A stretch of DNA of 64,000 bases from Xanthomonas sp. XNM01. Lineage in GTDB: Bacteria > Pseudomonadota > Gammaproteobacteria > Xanthomonadales > Xanthomonadaceae. The translations under genes and the position numbers were made by a program. Each line of letters starts with the position of its first letter. Within the stretch, counting starts at the first letter, position 1. The DNA is taken from contig NZ_JACVAP010000002.1 in NCBI RefSeq assembly GCF_014851915.1, forward strand, positions 1-64,000. Reading direction: 5' to 3'. The notes beneath the pieces are model-generated. The model was not told the DNA's origin. It searched no databases and was given only the letters and a program-made list of their open reading frames with translations. Shown here piece after piece: positions 8,478-16,953 of the stretch.

Positions 8478-8486
8478 GGGATGTTC

Positions 8487-8502
8487 CGTTTCCGAAGAAA
8501 CG
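8487..8502. promoter_or_regulatory. inverted repeat in the divergent hut promoter region
   Basis: CGTTTC-CGAA-GAAACG is a perfect 6-bp dyad in the 60-bp gap between the divergent hutI-side unit and hutF. Position and symmetry suit an operator for a hut regulator, but no hutC gene is in the window and the site is short. Confidence 0.3.
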
Positions 8503-8537
8503 CTAGCCTACCGCACTCGTTCACGGAGCCGCCCGCG

Positions 8538-9815
8538 ATGCATGACCCCAGCGCCCCTCTGGTCGACCCGATCCAGCGCACGCCGGCCGGCTGGCGCCTG
8601 CCCGGCATCCCGAACCTGCATTCGCACGCATTCCAGCGGGCGATGGCGGGGCTGGCGGAGCGCCAGAGCCATCCGCAGGATTCGTTCTGGACCTGGCGCG
8701 AGACCATGTACCGGATCGCCGCGCGCTTCGATCCCGACCTGCTGCAGGCGGTGGCCGAGCAGTTGTACGTGGAGATGCTGGAAGCCGGCTACACCACGGT
8801 CTGCGAGTTCCACTACCTGCACCATGCGCCGGATGGCCGGGCGTATGCCGATCCCACGGCGATGTCGCAGGCGCTGATCGCCGCCGCGCGCCGTACCGGC
8901 ATCCGCCTGACCCTGCTGCCGGTGCTGTACATGACCGGCGGTTTCGACCGGCGTCCGCTGTCTGAGCGGCAGCGCCGCTTCGGCCATGACGTCGACGGCT
9001 TCCTGCGTCTGGTCGCATCGCTGCGCGCACACGAGGACGAGCGCCTGCGGATCGGCGTGGCCCTGCACAGCCTGCGCGCGGTGCCGCCGGAGGCGATGAG
9101 CGAGGTGGTTGCCGCGCTGCCGGCCGACATGCCGCTGCACATCCACATCGCCGAGCAGATCGGCGAAGTCCAGGACTGCCTGGCGGTGCGCGATGCGCGC
9201 CCGGTCGAGTGGCTGCTGGACAACGCGCCGGTCGACGCGCGCTGGACCCTGGTGCATGCGACCCATCTGACCGCGGCCGAGACCAGCGGCATCGCCCGCA
9301 GCGGCGCGACCGTGGCGATCTGCCCGACCACCGAGGCCAACCTCGGCGACGGCCTGTTCCCGCTGCGCGATTACCTCGATGCCGGTGGCGCCTGGGGCGT
9401 CGGCTCGGATTCGCAGATCTCGGTGTCGCCGGTCGAGGAACTGCGCTGGCTCGAGTACGGTCAGCGCCTGCATACCCGCCACCGCAACATCGCGGTGCGC
9501 GCCGACAGCCCCAGCGTCGGCGACACCCTGCTGCAGGGCGCGCTGGCCAGTGGCGCGCGTGCGACCGGCCAGGCGGTCGGCTCGCTTCGCGGCGACATGG
9601 CCGACAGCCTGCTGCTGGATGCCGACGCGCCGCTGCTGGTCGGTGCGCACGCTGGCGATCTGGCCGACCGTTGGATCTTCTCCGGCAACCGACCGCTGCT
9701 GCGCGAGGTGCATGTCGGCGGCCGGCAGGTGGTCGCCGGGGGCCGCCATGCCGAAGCCGGCCCGATCGCCGCGGCCTACGCGGTGGCCATGCGGCGGCTG
9801 CTGGCCGAGGTCTGA
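8538..9815 (+). CDS. hutF: formimidoylglutamate deiminase
   Basis: HutF removes ammonia from N-formimino-L-glutamate, giving N-formyl-L-glutamate, the substrate of HutG (gene at 56.7 kb). The 425-residue amidohydrolase has LHSHAFQRAMAGLAE (metal ligands His28, His30), HIHIAEQ, VHATHLT and the GSDSQ metal Asp, all typical of HutF. The N-terminus before the HSH motif is about 25 residues, shorter than the roughly 60 usual in the family; the in-frame upstream start at 8481 does not restore family sequence. HutF means the five-step, formate-producing histidine route. Divergent from the hutI unit. Confidence 0.92.
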   Translation: MHDPSAPLVDPIQRTPAGWRLPGIPNLHSHAFQRAMAGLAERQSHPQDSFWTWRETMYRIAARFDPDLLQAVAEQLYVEMLEAGYTTVCEFHYLHHAPDGRAYADPTAMSQALIAAARRTGIRLTLLPVLYMTGGFDRRPLSERQRRFGHDVDGFLRLVASLRAHEDERLRIGVALHSLRAVPPEAMSEVVAALPADMPLHIHIAEQIGEVQDCLAVRDARPVEWLLDNAPVDARWTLVHATHLTAAETSGIARSGATVAICPTTEANLGDGLFPLRDYLDAGGAWGVGSDSQISVSPVEELRWLEYGQRLHTRHRNIAVRADSPSVGDTLLQGALASGARATGQAVGSLRGDMADSLLLDADAPLLVGAHAGDLADRWIFSGNRPLLREVHVGGRQVVAGGRHAEAGPIAAAYAVAMRRLLAEV

Positions 9816-10127
9816 CCGCGCACCGGCACCTGCGTGGCGCGGCTGCCAACGTGCGGCCGTGCCTGGTTGCGGCATCGGTCGATCGCCGTGGCTGCCGCCG
9901 CCGGCAACGGCGGGCATCACTGCAGGGGATCGGGCGTTGATGCGGCCCGCCACCAGCGCCAACCGCATGGCGGGCAGCGGCAGCATCGCCGTGGCCGTAC
10001 TGGCGCAGCGCTGCCGCCGGTCACCGCCAGCCAGCATTCGTCGCGGCCGGAGCGGCGTTCGTCGCAGGCGCCAGCGGCTGGCGTCCCGACGCGGCAGCCT
10101 GCACGCTCAACGCCAAGGAGCACGACC
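9816..10127. other. 312-bp intergenic stretch, no gene seen
   Basis: GC-rich sequence between hutF and the serine hydrolase. No frame here has a start, ribosome site and protein-like composition together. An AAGGAG ribosome site for the next gene lies at its end (10115-10120). Confidence 0.6.
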
Positions 10128-11768
10128 ATGAAGACCCGCTTCGCCGCCAGCCTGGTTCTCGCCGCCGTCGCCGGCACCGCGGGTGCCGCACCGCTGACCG
10201 ATGCCACGCTCGAGGCGCTGGTCCAGCAGCGGCTGCAGGGCGACCGCACCGGCGCGTGCATGGCCGTGGCGGTGATCGAGCAGGGCCGGGTGGCACGCAG
10301 CTACAGCTGCGCCGATGCCGCTGCACGCGAGCGCATCGGCCCCGACCGGGCCTTCGAGATCGGCTCGGTCAGCAAGACGATGACCGCGGCCCTGCTGGCA
10401 GAGATGATCGACCAGGGCAAGGGCGCGCTGGACGATCCGCTGGCCGACTGGCTGCCGCCGGGCACGACGCTGCCCGCGTTCGACGGTCAGCCGATCCTGC
10501 TGCGGCACGTGGTCACCCACACCTCCGGCCTGCCGGCCCTGCCGTCGCGGCTGGGTGCGACCTCGATGGATGATCCGTATGCCAACCTCGATGCCGAGGC
10601 GCTGCTGGCCTCGCTCGGCGATGTGACGCTGACGCGCGCGCCGGGCAGCCGGTTCGAGTATTCGAACTTCGCCTCGATGGTGCTGTCGTATGCGGTCGCG
10701 CGCCGTGCCGGCAGCGATCTCGAGGCACTGCTGCGCAAGCAGCTGTTCGCGCCGCTCGACATGCAGCACGCCTACGTGAACCAGGCGCCGGCCGGCGTCC
10801 GTGCCGCCCAGGGGCATGCGCCGAACCGGCAGCCGGTGCCGGCGTGGCGCTTCGCCACCGATCTGGCCGGCGTCGGCGGCGTGCGGGCCACGCTCGACGA
10901 CATGGTCGGCTACGTCCGCGGCCAGCTCGGCGGTGCGCCGGAACCGCTGGCCGCGGCGATCGCGCTGAGCCAGCAGCCGGTGTCGCAGCAGCCGGCGATG
11001 GCGATGAACTGGATGCTGGTGCCCGTCGCAGGCCGCACCGTGCTGATGCACGAGGGCGGCACCGGTGGATTCTCCTCGTTCGTGTCGGTCGATCCACAGC
11101 GCCAGCGCGGCGTGGTGATCCTGTCCGACACCACGTGGAATTCGATCGGCGGCCTGGGCAGCCTCGGCCTGCATCTGGTCGACGCCTCGCTCCCGCTGGG
11201 CAAGCCGCGCCATCCCGTGTCGGCGCCGACAGACCTGTTGCAGGCGCTGGCCGGCGACTACCAGCTGCAGGGCGCGATGGCGATGACGTTGCGGGTCCGC
11301 GACGGCGCGCTGTTCGCGCAGGCGGATGGGCAGCCGGAGTTCGCGCTTGCCTACGACGATGCCGGCGATTTCCATCCGCTGCAGCTCGACGCGATCCTGC
11401 GTCCGCAGCGCAAGGCCGACGGCAGCTACGTGTTCGCCTGGCACCAGATGGGCGCGGTGATGCCGGCGACACGTCTCGATGCGGCCAGGCCGGCCGCGCC
11501 GGCGCCCGATGCCGCGGCGCTGCAGGCCTACGCCGGCGAGTACCCGCTGATGCCGGGCTTCGTGCTCAGCGTGCGCGAGCAGGGCGGCGTGCTGCAGGCG
11601 CAGGCGACCGGACAGGGCGCGTTCCCGCTGACCGCCAGCGGTGCCGACACCTTCGAGGCGCCCGCGTTCGGGATCGAACTGCGCTTCGCGCGCGACGCGG
11701 CCGGCAACGTGCAGTCGCTGGAACTGCACCAGGGCGGCCAGGTACTGCGTGGAGCGCGGCAGCGGTGA
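10128..11768 (+). CDS. secreted serine hydrolase, beta-lactamase/penicillin-binding family (class C fold)
   Basis: A 546-residue exported protein with a signal peptide (1-21). The beta-lactamase-type domain has SVSK (catalytic Ser80, Lys83), the YSN triad (178-180) and HEGG, the HxG equivalent of KTG (308-310). A C-terminal half of about 180 residues contains two related beta-rich segments starting LQALAGDYQL and LQAYAGEYPL, like the DUF3471 domains attached to many such hydrolases. Candidate roles are peptidase/esterase activity or cell-wall turnover. A true AmpC is unlikely, since the extra C-terminal domains are absent from classical AmpC. A two-component system follows 276 bp downstream. 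Confidence 0.85.
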   Translation: MKTRFAASLVLAAVAGTAGAAPLTDATLEALVQQRLQGDRTGACMAVAVIEQGRVARSYSCADAAARERIGPDRAFEIGSVSKTMTAALLAEMIDQGKGALDDPLADWLPPGTTLPAFDGQPILLRHVVTHTSGLPALPSRLGATSMDDPYANLDAEALLASLGDVTLTRAPGSRFEYSNFASMVLSYAVARRAGSDLEALLRKQLFAPLDMQHAYVNQAPAGVRAAQGHAPNRQPVPAWRFATDLAGVGGVRATLDDMVGYVRGQLGGAPEPLAAAIALSQQPVSQQPAMAMNWMLVPVAGRTVLMHEGGTGGFSSFVSVDPQRQRGVVILSDTTWNSIGGLGSLGLHLVDASLPLGKPRHPVSAPTDLLQALAGDYQLQGAMAMTLRVRDGALFAQADGQPEFALAYDDAGDFHPLQLDAILRPQRKADGSYVFAWHQMGAVMPATRLDAARPAAPAPDAAALQAYAGEYPLMPGFVLSVREQGGVLQAQATGQGAFPLTASGADTFEAPAFGIELRFARDAAGNVQSLELHQGGQVLRGARQR

Positions 11769-12044
11769 GGGCGGTGTCCGCGCTGCGCCCGGTCTCGCCC
11801 GATGCATGCGTCTCCGCATGCGACCGCCGATCGATGAGCGCATCGATGCAACGCCGTTCCCGTCACGACCCGTTTCCGCGCCTGCCGGCGCCGCGCACCG
11901 AAGATGCCCGGCTGGCGACGCGGCTGCGCCTGGGCTCGCTGTCTGCCGGCGGCGCAGCGCCCGCGTTCGCGCGGCGGGCGCGCGTGGCCGGCCTGCCGTG
12001 TGTGTCGATCGCGATGCACGCTCACGACCTGACGGAGACGAACC

Positions 12045-13310
12045 GTGGCTGACCACCCGCATCAGGCAGCGGATTATCCGCTGCACCAGCAGCTGCCGCC
12101 CGAAGTCCTGCTCGGCGGCAGCATGCCGTGGAGCCGCTACCGCCAGTACCCGGTCTTCAGCCTGCGCTGGCTGATCGGGCGCAGCCTGGTGTTCTGCAGC
12201 ATCATCGCGCTCGTTGCGGCCCTGATCGGCGCCGGCAGCGGGCTCAGCGTGCGCGACGTCGGCGTCGGCCTGAAGATCGGCCTGATCCAGTTCGTCGCGT
12301 TCAGCCTGATGGCCACGACCGGGCCGGCCCTGGCGACGGCGGTGCGCTATCGGCGCTGGCCCGGGCACATCGAGCGCAAGGCGGTGGTGGCGGCGGTACT
12401 GGTCGGCATCGTCGCCAGCTTCTTCGCCGACCGGATCGCATCGGCCTACATCTCCAGCCTGATCCTGCCGGGCCTGTCCGAGATGGGCATGGTGCCGAAG
12501 CCGCCGGAGCTGGGCGCATTGGCGAAGGCGCTGACGCTGGCGGTGAACCTGGTCGCGCTGATCGTCATCTACGGCCTGTTCGGCGGCGGCCTGGCGCTGC
12601 GCGCGTACTTCAGCGAGCGCGCCCGCTGGCACGCGCACCGGCATGGCCAGGAACTGGCGGCCGTGCGGCAACAGGCGCGCGATGCCGACCTGCGGTTGGG
12701 CGTGCTGCAGGCCCAGGTCGAGCCGCACTTCCTGTTCAACACCCTGGCTTCGGTGCGCGCGCTGGTGCGGCGCGATCCGGCGCAGGCGGAGAAGACGCTG
12801 GATGCGCTGGTCGAGTTCCTGCGTGCGACGATCCCGCGCCTGCGCGAAGGCGAGGGCGATGCCGCCCTGCATTCGACCCTGGGCGAACAGCTGGACCTGT
12901 GTGCGCGCTACCTGGCGCTGATGGAGGTGCGCATGGGCGGGCGCCTGCACTGGAGCGTGCAGGCGGACGCACGCCTGCGGGCGCAGCCGTTTCCGCCGTC
13001 GCTGCTGATCACCCTGGTGGAGAATGCGATCAAGCACGGGATCGAGCCGCAGCCCGGCGCCGGGCACGTCGATCTGCTGGTCGCCGCGGAGGACGCGCGC
13101 CTGCGGGTGGACGTGGTGGACGATGGCGCCGGCCTCAAGCCGGGCCTGGGCAGCGGCATGGGCCTGGCCAATGTGCGCGAGCAGTTGGCGCAGCGCTTCG
13201 GTGCGCGTGCGTCGCTGAGCCTGCAGCCGCGTGCCGGCCGCGGTGTGGTCGCGCGGATCGAGCTGCCGCTCGCCGCGGACGACGGCGACGCCGCGGAGAA
13301 GCAAGGATGA
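12045..13310 (+). CDS. LytS-type sensor histidine kinase
   Basis: 421 residues. Four hydrophobic helices (about 45-190) are followed by the His_kinase domain with VEPHFLFNTL (phosphoacceptor His228) and a HATPase_c domain with ENAIKHG (Asn327), DDGAGL and GMGLANV. This is the LytS/YehU-like architecture. The stop codon overlaps the start of the LytTR regulator gene (ATGA), so they form a cognate pair. The signal sensed is unknown. The neighbouring secreted hydrolase may be a target, which is inference from proximity only. Confidence 0.92.
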   Translation: MADHPHQAADYPLHQQLPPEVLLGGSMPWSRYRQYPVFSLRWLIGRSLVFCSIIALVAALIGAGSGLSVRDVGVGLKIGLIQFVAFSLMATTGPALATAVRYRRWPGHIERKAVVAAVLVGIVASFFADRIASAYISSLILPGLSEMGMVPKPPELGALAKALTLAVNLVALIVIYGLFGGGLALRAYFSERARWHAHRHGQELAAVRQQARDADLRLGVLQAQVEPHFLFNTLASVRALVRRDPAQAEKTLDALVEFLRATIPRLREGEGDAALHSTLGEQLDLCARYLALMEVRMGGRLHWSVQADARLRAQPFPPSLLITLVENAIKHGIEPQPGAGHVDLLVAAEDARLRVDVVDDGAGLKPGLGSGMGLANVREQLAQRFGARASLSLQPRAGRGVVARIELPLAADDGDAAEKQG

Positions 13311-14083
13311 GCATCGAAACGACGCCGACGGTCACCTGCCTGGTGGCCGAGGACGAGGCGCCGCAGCGCGCCGAACTGCTGGATCTGCTGGCCGACGCCT
13401 GGCCGGAGCTGGAGGTCGTGGCCGCCTGCGAGGACGGACTGTCCGCCATCGATGCCTTGCGCACGCATCGCCCGCAAGTGGCGTTCCTCGACATCCGCAT
13501 GCCGGGCGTCGGTGGGCTGGATGTCGCACGGGAGGCGGTCGCGCAGGGCGCGCTGGTGGTGTTCACCACCGCCTACGACGATTACGCGCTGCGCGCCTTC
13601 GATGCCGGTGCCGCCGACTACCTGCTCAAGCCGGTGCGCCGGGACCGGCTGCAGCAGGCGGTGGAGCGGCTGCGCGCACGCCTGGCCGATGCATCGCGCC
13701 CGGACCTGCGTGCGCTGGTCGACGATCTCGAACAGCGCCTGCGCCCCCGCGGCGACCGGCTGATCCGCTGGATCAGCGCCAGCGTCGGCGACAGCGTGCG
13801 CATGATCGGTATCGACGAGGTGCTGTACTTCCAGGCGCAGGAAAAGTACGTGCGGGTGGTCACCGCCGACGACGAGGCGATCATCCGCACGCCGCTGAAG
13901 GAACTGCTGGCTGGACTCGATCCGGACGTGTTCTGGCAGGTCCAGCGTGGCGTGGTGGTGCGCGTGGCGGCGATCGAGCGCCTGCGTCGCAACGACCTGG
14001 GCCGGCATGCGCTGCACCTGAAAGGCCGCGATGAGGCGCTGCCGGTCAGCGGTGCCTTCCTGCATCGCTTCAAGGGCATGTAG
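13307..14083 (+). CDS. LytTR-family response regulator
   Basis: 258 residues: receiver domain 10-130 with acidic pocket EDE (15-17), phosphoacceptor Asp62 (FLDIRMPG), the conserved Thr-Ala (FTTAY) and Lys in YLLKPV; then a LytTR DNA-binding domain (about 155-258) with IDEVLYFQAQEKYVRVVT and VQRGVVVRVAAI. Translation is coupled to the kinase by a 4-bp overlap. LytTR regulators bind direct repeats upstream of targets; no such repeat was identified here. Confidence 0.94.
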   Translation: MSIETTPTVTCLVAEDEAPQRAELLDLLADAWPELEVVAACEDGLSAIDALRTHRPQVAFLDIRMPGVGGLDVAREAVAQGALVVFTTAYDDYALRAFDAGAADYLLKPVRRDRLQQAVERLRARLADASRPDLRALVDDLEQRLRPRGDRLIRWISASVGDSVRMIGIDEVLYFQAQEKYVRVVTADDEAIIRTPLKELLAGLDPDVFWQVQRGVVVRVAAIERLRRNDLGRHALHLKGRDEALPVSGAFLHRFKGM

Positions 14084-14520
14084 GGCAGCGGACACGCGCC
14101 CGGTCGGTGCGCCGCATGCCCTTGCAGGCAAGTGGTGGCGGCTGTCGCACGCACTGAGGCATCGGTTGCGTTGAAGCCGGCACGGTCGCGTGCACGTCCA
14201 CGTCGAAGGGTGCGCGACCGGCGCGAAGGCCGCGACGCTGCCCAGGTGATCGCTTCAGGCCTGCTGCCATGTTCGGCAGCGCATTGGCCGCCACCAAGCG
14301 ATGGCAGGCACGGATGAGGCCGCGCCATCCCGACAGCGTCAGCTGGAGCGCCGACTCCGCGCTCTGCTGCAGCGCGCCGATCGAGTCCACCGTCATGGTC
14401 GTCGACGGATCGGCCGGCAGGGATCACTGCCGGCCGCAGGCAACCCCGTCAGCGATGGAATGCCGGGTGACGCGCGGAGTGCGCTGCTCCAGGCCCGGTG
14501 CAGCTTTGCCAGCCAGCGCG
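14084..14520. other. intergenic stretch between convergent genes, no gene seen
   Basis: About 440 bp of GC-rich DNA between the response regulator and the chaperedoxin gene. A 108-codon minus-strand frame (14070-14396) overlaps the regulator gene and has random, Arg/Pro/Ala-rich composition, so it is not annotated. Confidence 0.55.
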
Positions 14521-14572
14521 CACGGTCGCCGCTCAGCGGCGACCGTGGTGAAGAGGCCACTTGGCGGCCTCT
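14521..14572 (-). terminator. two adjacent hairpins downstream of the chaperedoxin gene
   Basis: Reading the minus strand after the stop at 14579: AGAGGCC/GGCCTCT with a 7-nt loop (14552-14572), then a perfect 12-bp stem CACGGTCGCCGC with its complement and a 3-nt loop (14521-14547). No T-run follows, so an intrinsic terminator is uncertain; they may block readthrough or protect the 3' end. Confidence 0.45.
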
Positions 14573-14578
14573 GGCCCC

Positions 14579-15439
14579 TCAGAACAGCAGCGAGGCCATC
14601 TTCCTGCGGTACTGGCCGACCAGATCCTCGTCCTCGACGATGCGGAACGCGTCGATCAGCGCCTTCTTCGGCAGGCCGTCCTCGAACGTGCGGTCGCGGC
14701 GCAGCAGCTCGATCAGGTGCTCCAGGCCGGCCGCGGCATCGCCGCCGACGATGTGGTGCACGGCCAGCAGATGGCGGGCGCGCAGGTCGCCTGCATCGAC
14801 GGCGAGCGCCTGTTCCAGCGCGGCCGGCGCCGGCGCGTCCTTCAGCAGCGCGGCGAAGCCCAGGCGTGCGCGGGCGCGCACCGCGCGGTCGTCGGTAGCC
14901 AGGTTGGCCGGCAGCGCGTCGAGCAGCTGCTCGGCTTCGGCGGTGTCGCCGGTGCGCAGCAGGGCCAGGGCGAGGTCGAGCTTCAGCTCGTCCTTGTCCG
15001 GTTCGGCGGCAATGGCCTCGCGCAGGCGTGCGGCCTCCTGCTGCGGATCCAGCGGCGCGGCGTCCGTCTCGACCGCTTCGTCGGCCGGTGCCGCCGGCTC
15101 CACCCCGTGCTGGGTCAGGAACTGGCGCAGCTGGCCTTCCGGCAGCGCGCCCTGGAACGCATCGACCGGCTGGCCGCCGATCAGCAGGAACACGGTCGGC
15201 ACCGAGCGGATCTGGAACGCCGCCGCGATCTGCTGCTCCTTGTCCACGTCGACCTTGGCCAGGATGAACGCGCCGTTGTAGTCGGCGGCGAGCTTCTCCA
15301 GCAGCGGAGTCAGCGATTTGCACGGGCCGCACCAGGTCGCCCAGAAGTCGACCAGTACCGGTGTCTGCATCGACTGCTGCAGGACCTCGGTCTCGAAGGT
15401 GGCGGTGGTGACATCGATGACGTGGGGAAGTTCGCTCAT
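14579..15439 (-). CDS. thioredoxin-domain co-chaperone (CnoX/YbbN family)
   Basis: 286 residues: an N-terminal thioredoxin fold with active site WCGPC (Cys37, Cys40) and the cis-Pro segment IRSVPTVFLL, then a linker and TPR-like helical repeats (about 135-286: ALALLRTGDTAEAEQLLDAL, HLLAVHHIVGGDAAAGLEHL). This layout is that of CnoX/YbbN, a chaperedoxin that holds unfolded proteins for GroEL and DnaK under oxidative stress. Unlike E. coli CnoX, which has a non-canonical site, this one keeps WCGPC and so may have reductase activity. Monocistronic, divergent from the twin-membrane/XRE operon across an AT-rich 245-bp region. Confidence 0.88.
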   Translation of the reverse strand: MSELPHVIDVTTATFETEVLQQSMQTPVLVDFWATWCGPCKSLTPLLEKLAADYNGAFILAKVDVDKEQQIAAAFQIRSVPTVFLLIGGQPVDAFQGALPEGQLRQFLTQHGVEPAAPADEAVETDAAPLDPQQEAARLREAIAAEPDKDELKLDLALALLRTGDTAEAEQLLDALPANLATDDRAVRARARLGFAALLKDAPAPAALEQALAVDAGDLRARHLLAVHHIVGGDAAAGLEHLIELLRRDRTFEDGLPKKALIDAFRIVEDEDLVGQYRRKMASLLF

Positions 15440-15499
15440 TGATCAGGCCGGTTCCGTGTGTGGCGTGGAGATGGTGACTGCAGGCGGAGGATACAAGTT

Positions 15500-15550
15500 G
15501 ATGTAAAGAATAGTTGACATCGCTTGAGACGTAAGTAAAGTTCTTTTTAC
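15500..15550. promoter_or_regulatory. AT-rich control region with two dyads, candidate operators of the XRE repressor
   Basis: This block is strikingly AT-rich against its surroundings. Dyad 1: GATGT-N12-ACATC (15500-15521) with TTGACA inside its right half (15514-15519). Dyad 2: GTAAA-N6-TTTAC (15535-15550). A further TTGACA lies at about 15567. The layout fits overlapping divergent promoters for the chaperedoxin gene and the membrane/XRE operon, with paired repressor sites. Promoter polarity cannot be fixed by eye. Confidence 0.5.
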
Positions 15551-15684
15551 ATTTCGTCTGGAGAAGTTGACATGGGGATGCTGCAGCGCGGTGGCCCTCC
15601 GAAGCCGACCCATCCGCTCATCCTGCGGGCAGGCGACGGACGCCCTGCATGCGCCACGGGGCGGATGCACGGCCGGGGTGCGGC

Positions 15685-16134
15685 ATGAACGCGCGTCCGC
15701 TGCCGTTCGCGATGAGCAAGCAGGAGGCGTTGAGCTGGCTCGCGCTGGCGCTGTGCGGCATCGGCAGCGTGTATCTGGCGCTGCGCCTGTTCACCGGTGA
15801 TGGCGCCGGCGTCGACGGCGATACCGCGCGCCATGCCAGCCGCGGCCTGATCGTCTTCGTCGTGGCCTGGCTGCTGCTCCGGCGGCGCGATACGACGCCG
15901 CTCGCGGACGAGCGCGACCGGGCGATCGCGGCCCGGCGCATGCAGGCGGGCTACATGGCGCTGCTCCTGATGCTGCTGGTCGGGGCCACACTGCTCGGTC
16001 TGGACGGCTGGCGCGATGCGATCGCATCGCGTCCGGCGGCATGGCTTGAGAGCATGGTGATGCTGATGCTGCTGGCATCGCTGACCGTGCATTCGGCGGT
16101 CGGCGTCTGGCATTACGTGAGGGATCGTGTATGA
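15685..16134 (+). CDS. four-helix membrane protein with DERD motif, paralogue of the next gene
   Basis: 149 residues (ATG at 15685; 15712 possible). Four predicted transmembrane helices in two pairs (about 16-32, 57-70, 88-106, 122-142), with a charged cytoplasmic segment TTPLADERDRAIAARRMQ between helices 2 and 3. The next gene encodes a protein of the same length with the same plan and motif ([17 protein letters not shown]), so the two look like old tandem duplicates. The DERD-containing layout resembles DUF2178-type proteins that often sit beside small XRE regulators; function is unknown in that group. First gene of a three-gene operon. Confidence 0.75.
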   Translation: MNARPLPFAMSKQEALSWLALALCGIGSVYLALRLFTGDGAGVDGDTARHASRGLIVFVVAWLLLRRRDTTPLADERDRAIAARRMQAGYMALLLMLLVGATLLGLDGWRDAIASRPAAWLESMVMLMLLASLTVHSAVGVWHYVRDRV

Positions 16135-16175
16135 CGCTGCGTGGATCGACAGGGAGTGCGGCGGGGAGGTCGCAG

Positions 16176-16625
16176 ATGGCCAACACCGTGCTTGCGTCGC
16201 CCAATGAACGCTACGCGCGCAATGCGTTGATCCTGTTTTCCAGCCTGATTCTGGTCGGCACGATGATGTTGATCGTGCCGGAGTCGACCAACGCGTTCTC
16301 GCAGGCTTTTCGTTTCGCCTGCATCGCTGGTGTGCTTGGCCTGTCCTGCTTCTTCCGGAAGCGTGCGTTCTACGACTGGCAGCGGCGTAACGAAGCGATG
16401 GAGGACGAGCGTGATCAGGCGATCCTTGCCTCGGGCGATCGCGCGTTCCGCATTTCGGCGTCGTGCTGGACGGTGCTGCTGGCCGCTGCGGTCACGGTCG
16501 GGTCGCCGCAGTTGCCGATGCTGTCCGGTGCGCGTCTTGGCGGGGTGATGCTGGTCGGGCTGATGGTTGCCAACCTGGCCGGGCATGCGATGGTGCTCTG
16601 GCGTTACCGGCAGCAGCGGCAGTGA
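16176..16625 (+). CDS. four-helix membrane protein with DERD motif, second copy
   Basis: 149 residues from ATG at 16176, chosen because GGGGAGG lies 6 bp upstream and the length then equals that of its paralogue; an ATG at 16131 overlapping the previous stop (ATGA) would add 15 residues. Four hydrophobic helices, with [18 protein letters not shown] between the pairs. The stop overlaps the GTG start of the XRE gene. The paired membrane proteins may act as a heteromer and be what the XRE protein controls. No known family function. Confidence 0.75.
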   Translation: MANTVLASPNERYARNALILFSSLILVGTMMLIVPESTNAFSQAFRFACIAGVLGLSCFFRKRAFYDWQRRNEAMEDERDQAILASGDRAFRISASCWTVLLAAAVTVGSPQLPMLSGARLGGVMLVGLMVANLAGHAMVLWRYRQQRQ

Positions 16626-16837
16626 CGGGGACGCCAATCGGCAACGACATCCGCCGCTGGCGTTTCGAGCGTGGCGAGATGACCCAGCAGGCGCTGGCCG
16701 ATGCCTGCGGCGTCACCCGGCAGACCATCATCGCGCTGGAGGCCGGCCGCTATGCGCCGTCGCTGGAACTGGCCTTCCGCATCGCCCGCACCTTCGGGGT
16801 CGGCGTCGAGGACGTGTTCCACTGGCAGCGGCCGTAG
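16622..16837 (+). CDS. small XRE-family HTH regulator
   Basis: 71 residues starting at a GTG that overlaps the previous stop codon (GTGA). Almost all of it is one Cro/CI-type helix-turn-helix: [20 protein letters not shown], then [20 protein letters not shown] and VEDVF. This matches the YozG-like group of short regulators encoded at the end of small membrane-protein operons. Likely an autorepressor acting at the dyads around 15500-15550. Confidence 0.88.
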   Translation: MTGTPIGNDIRRWRFERGEMTQQALADACGVTRQTIIALEAGRYAPSLELAFRIARTFGVGVEDVFHWQRP

Positions 16838-16953
16838 CGCCTGTGTGCTTCGTCGCTCCGCGCCGGACGTTGCCGCGTCCGGCACCGCTGGGGGATCATG
16901 CGCGGCCGCTGCCGGTGTTCCGGCGGCGGCCGATCCCCACGCGCGGAGCAGGC

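Noticed and set aside
10107-13304. 1065-codon minus-strand frame opposite the hydrolase and sensor kinase
   Set aside because: Same reason: antisense to genes with clear catalytic motifs; composition is Arg/Gln/His-rich and no ribosome site is seen.
14070-14396. 108-codon minus-strand frame between the response regulator and chaperedoxin genes
   Set aside because: It overlaps the end of the regulator gene, lacks a ribosome site and has no recognisable sequence.
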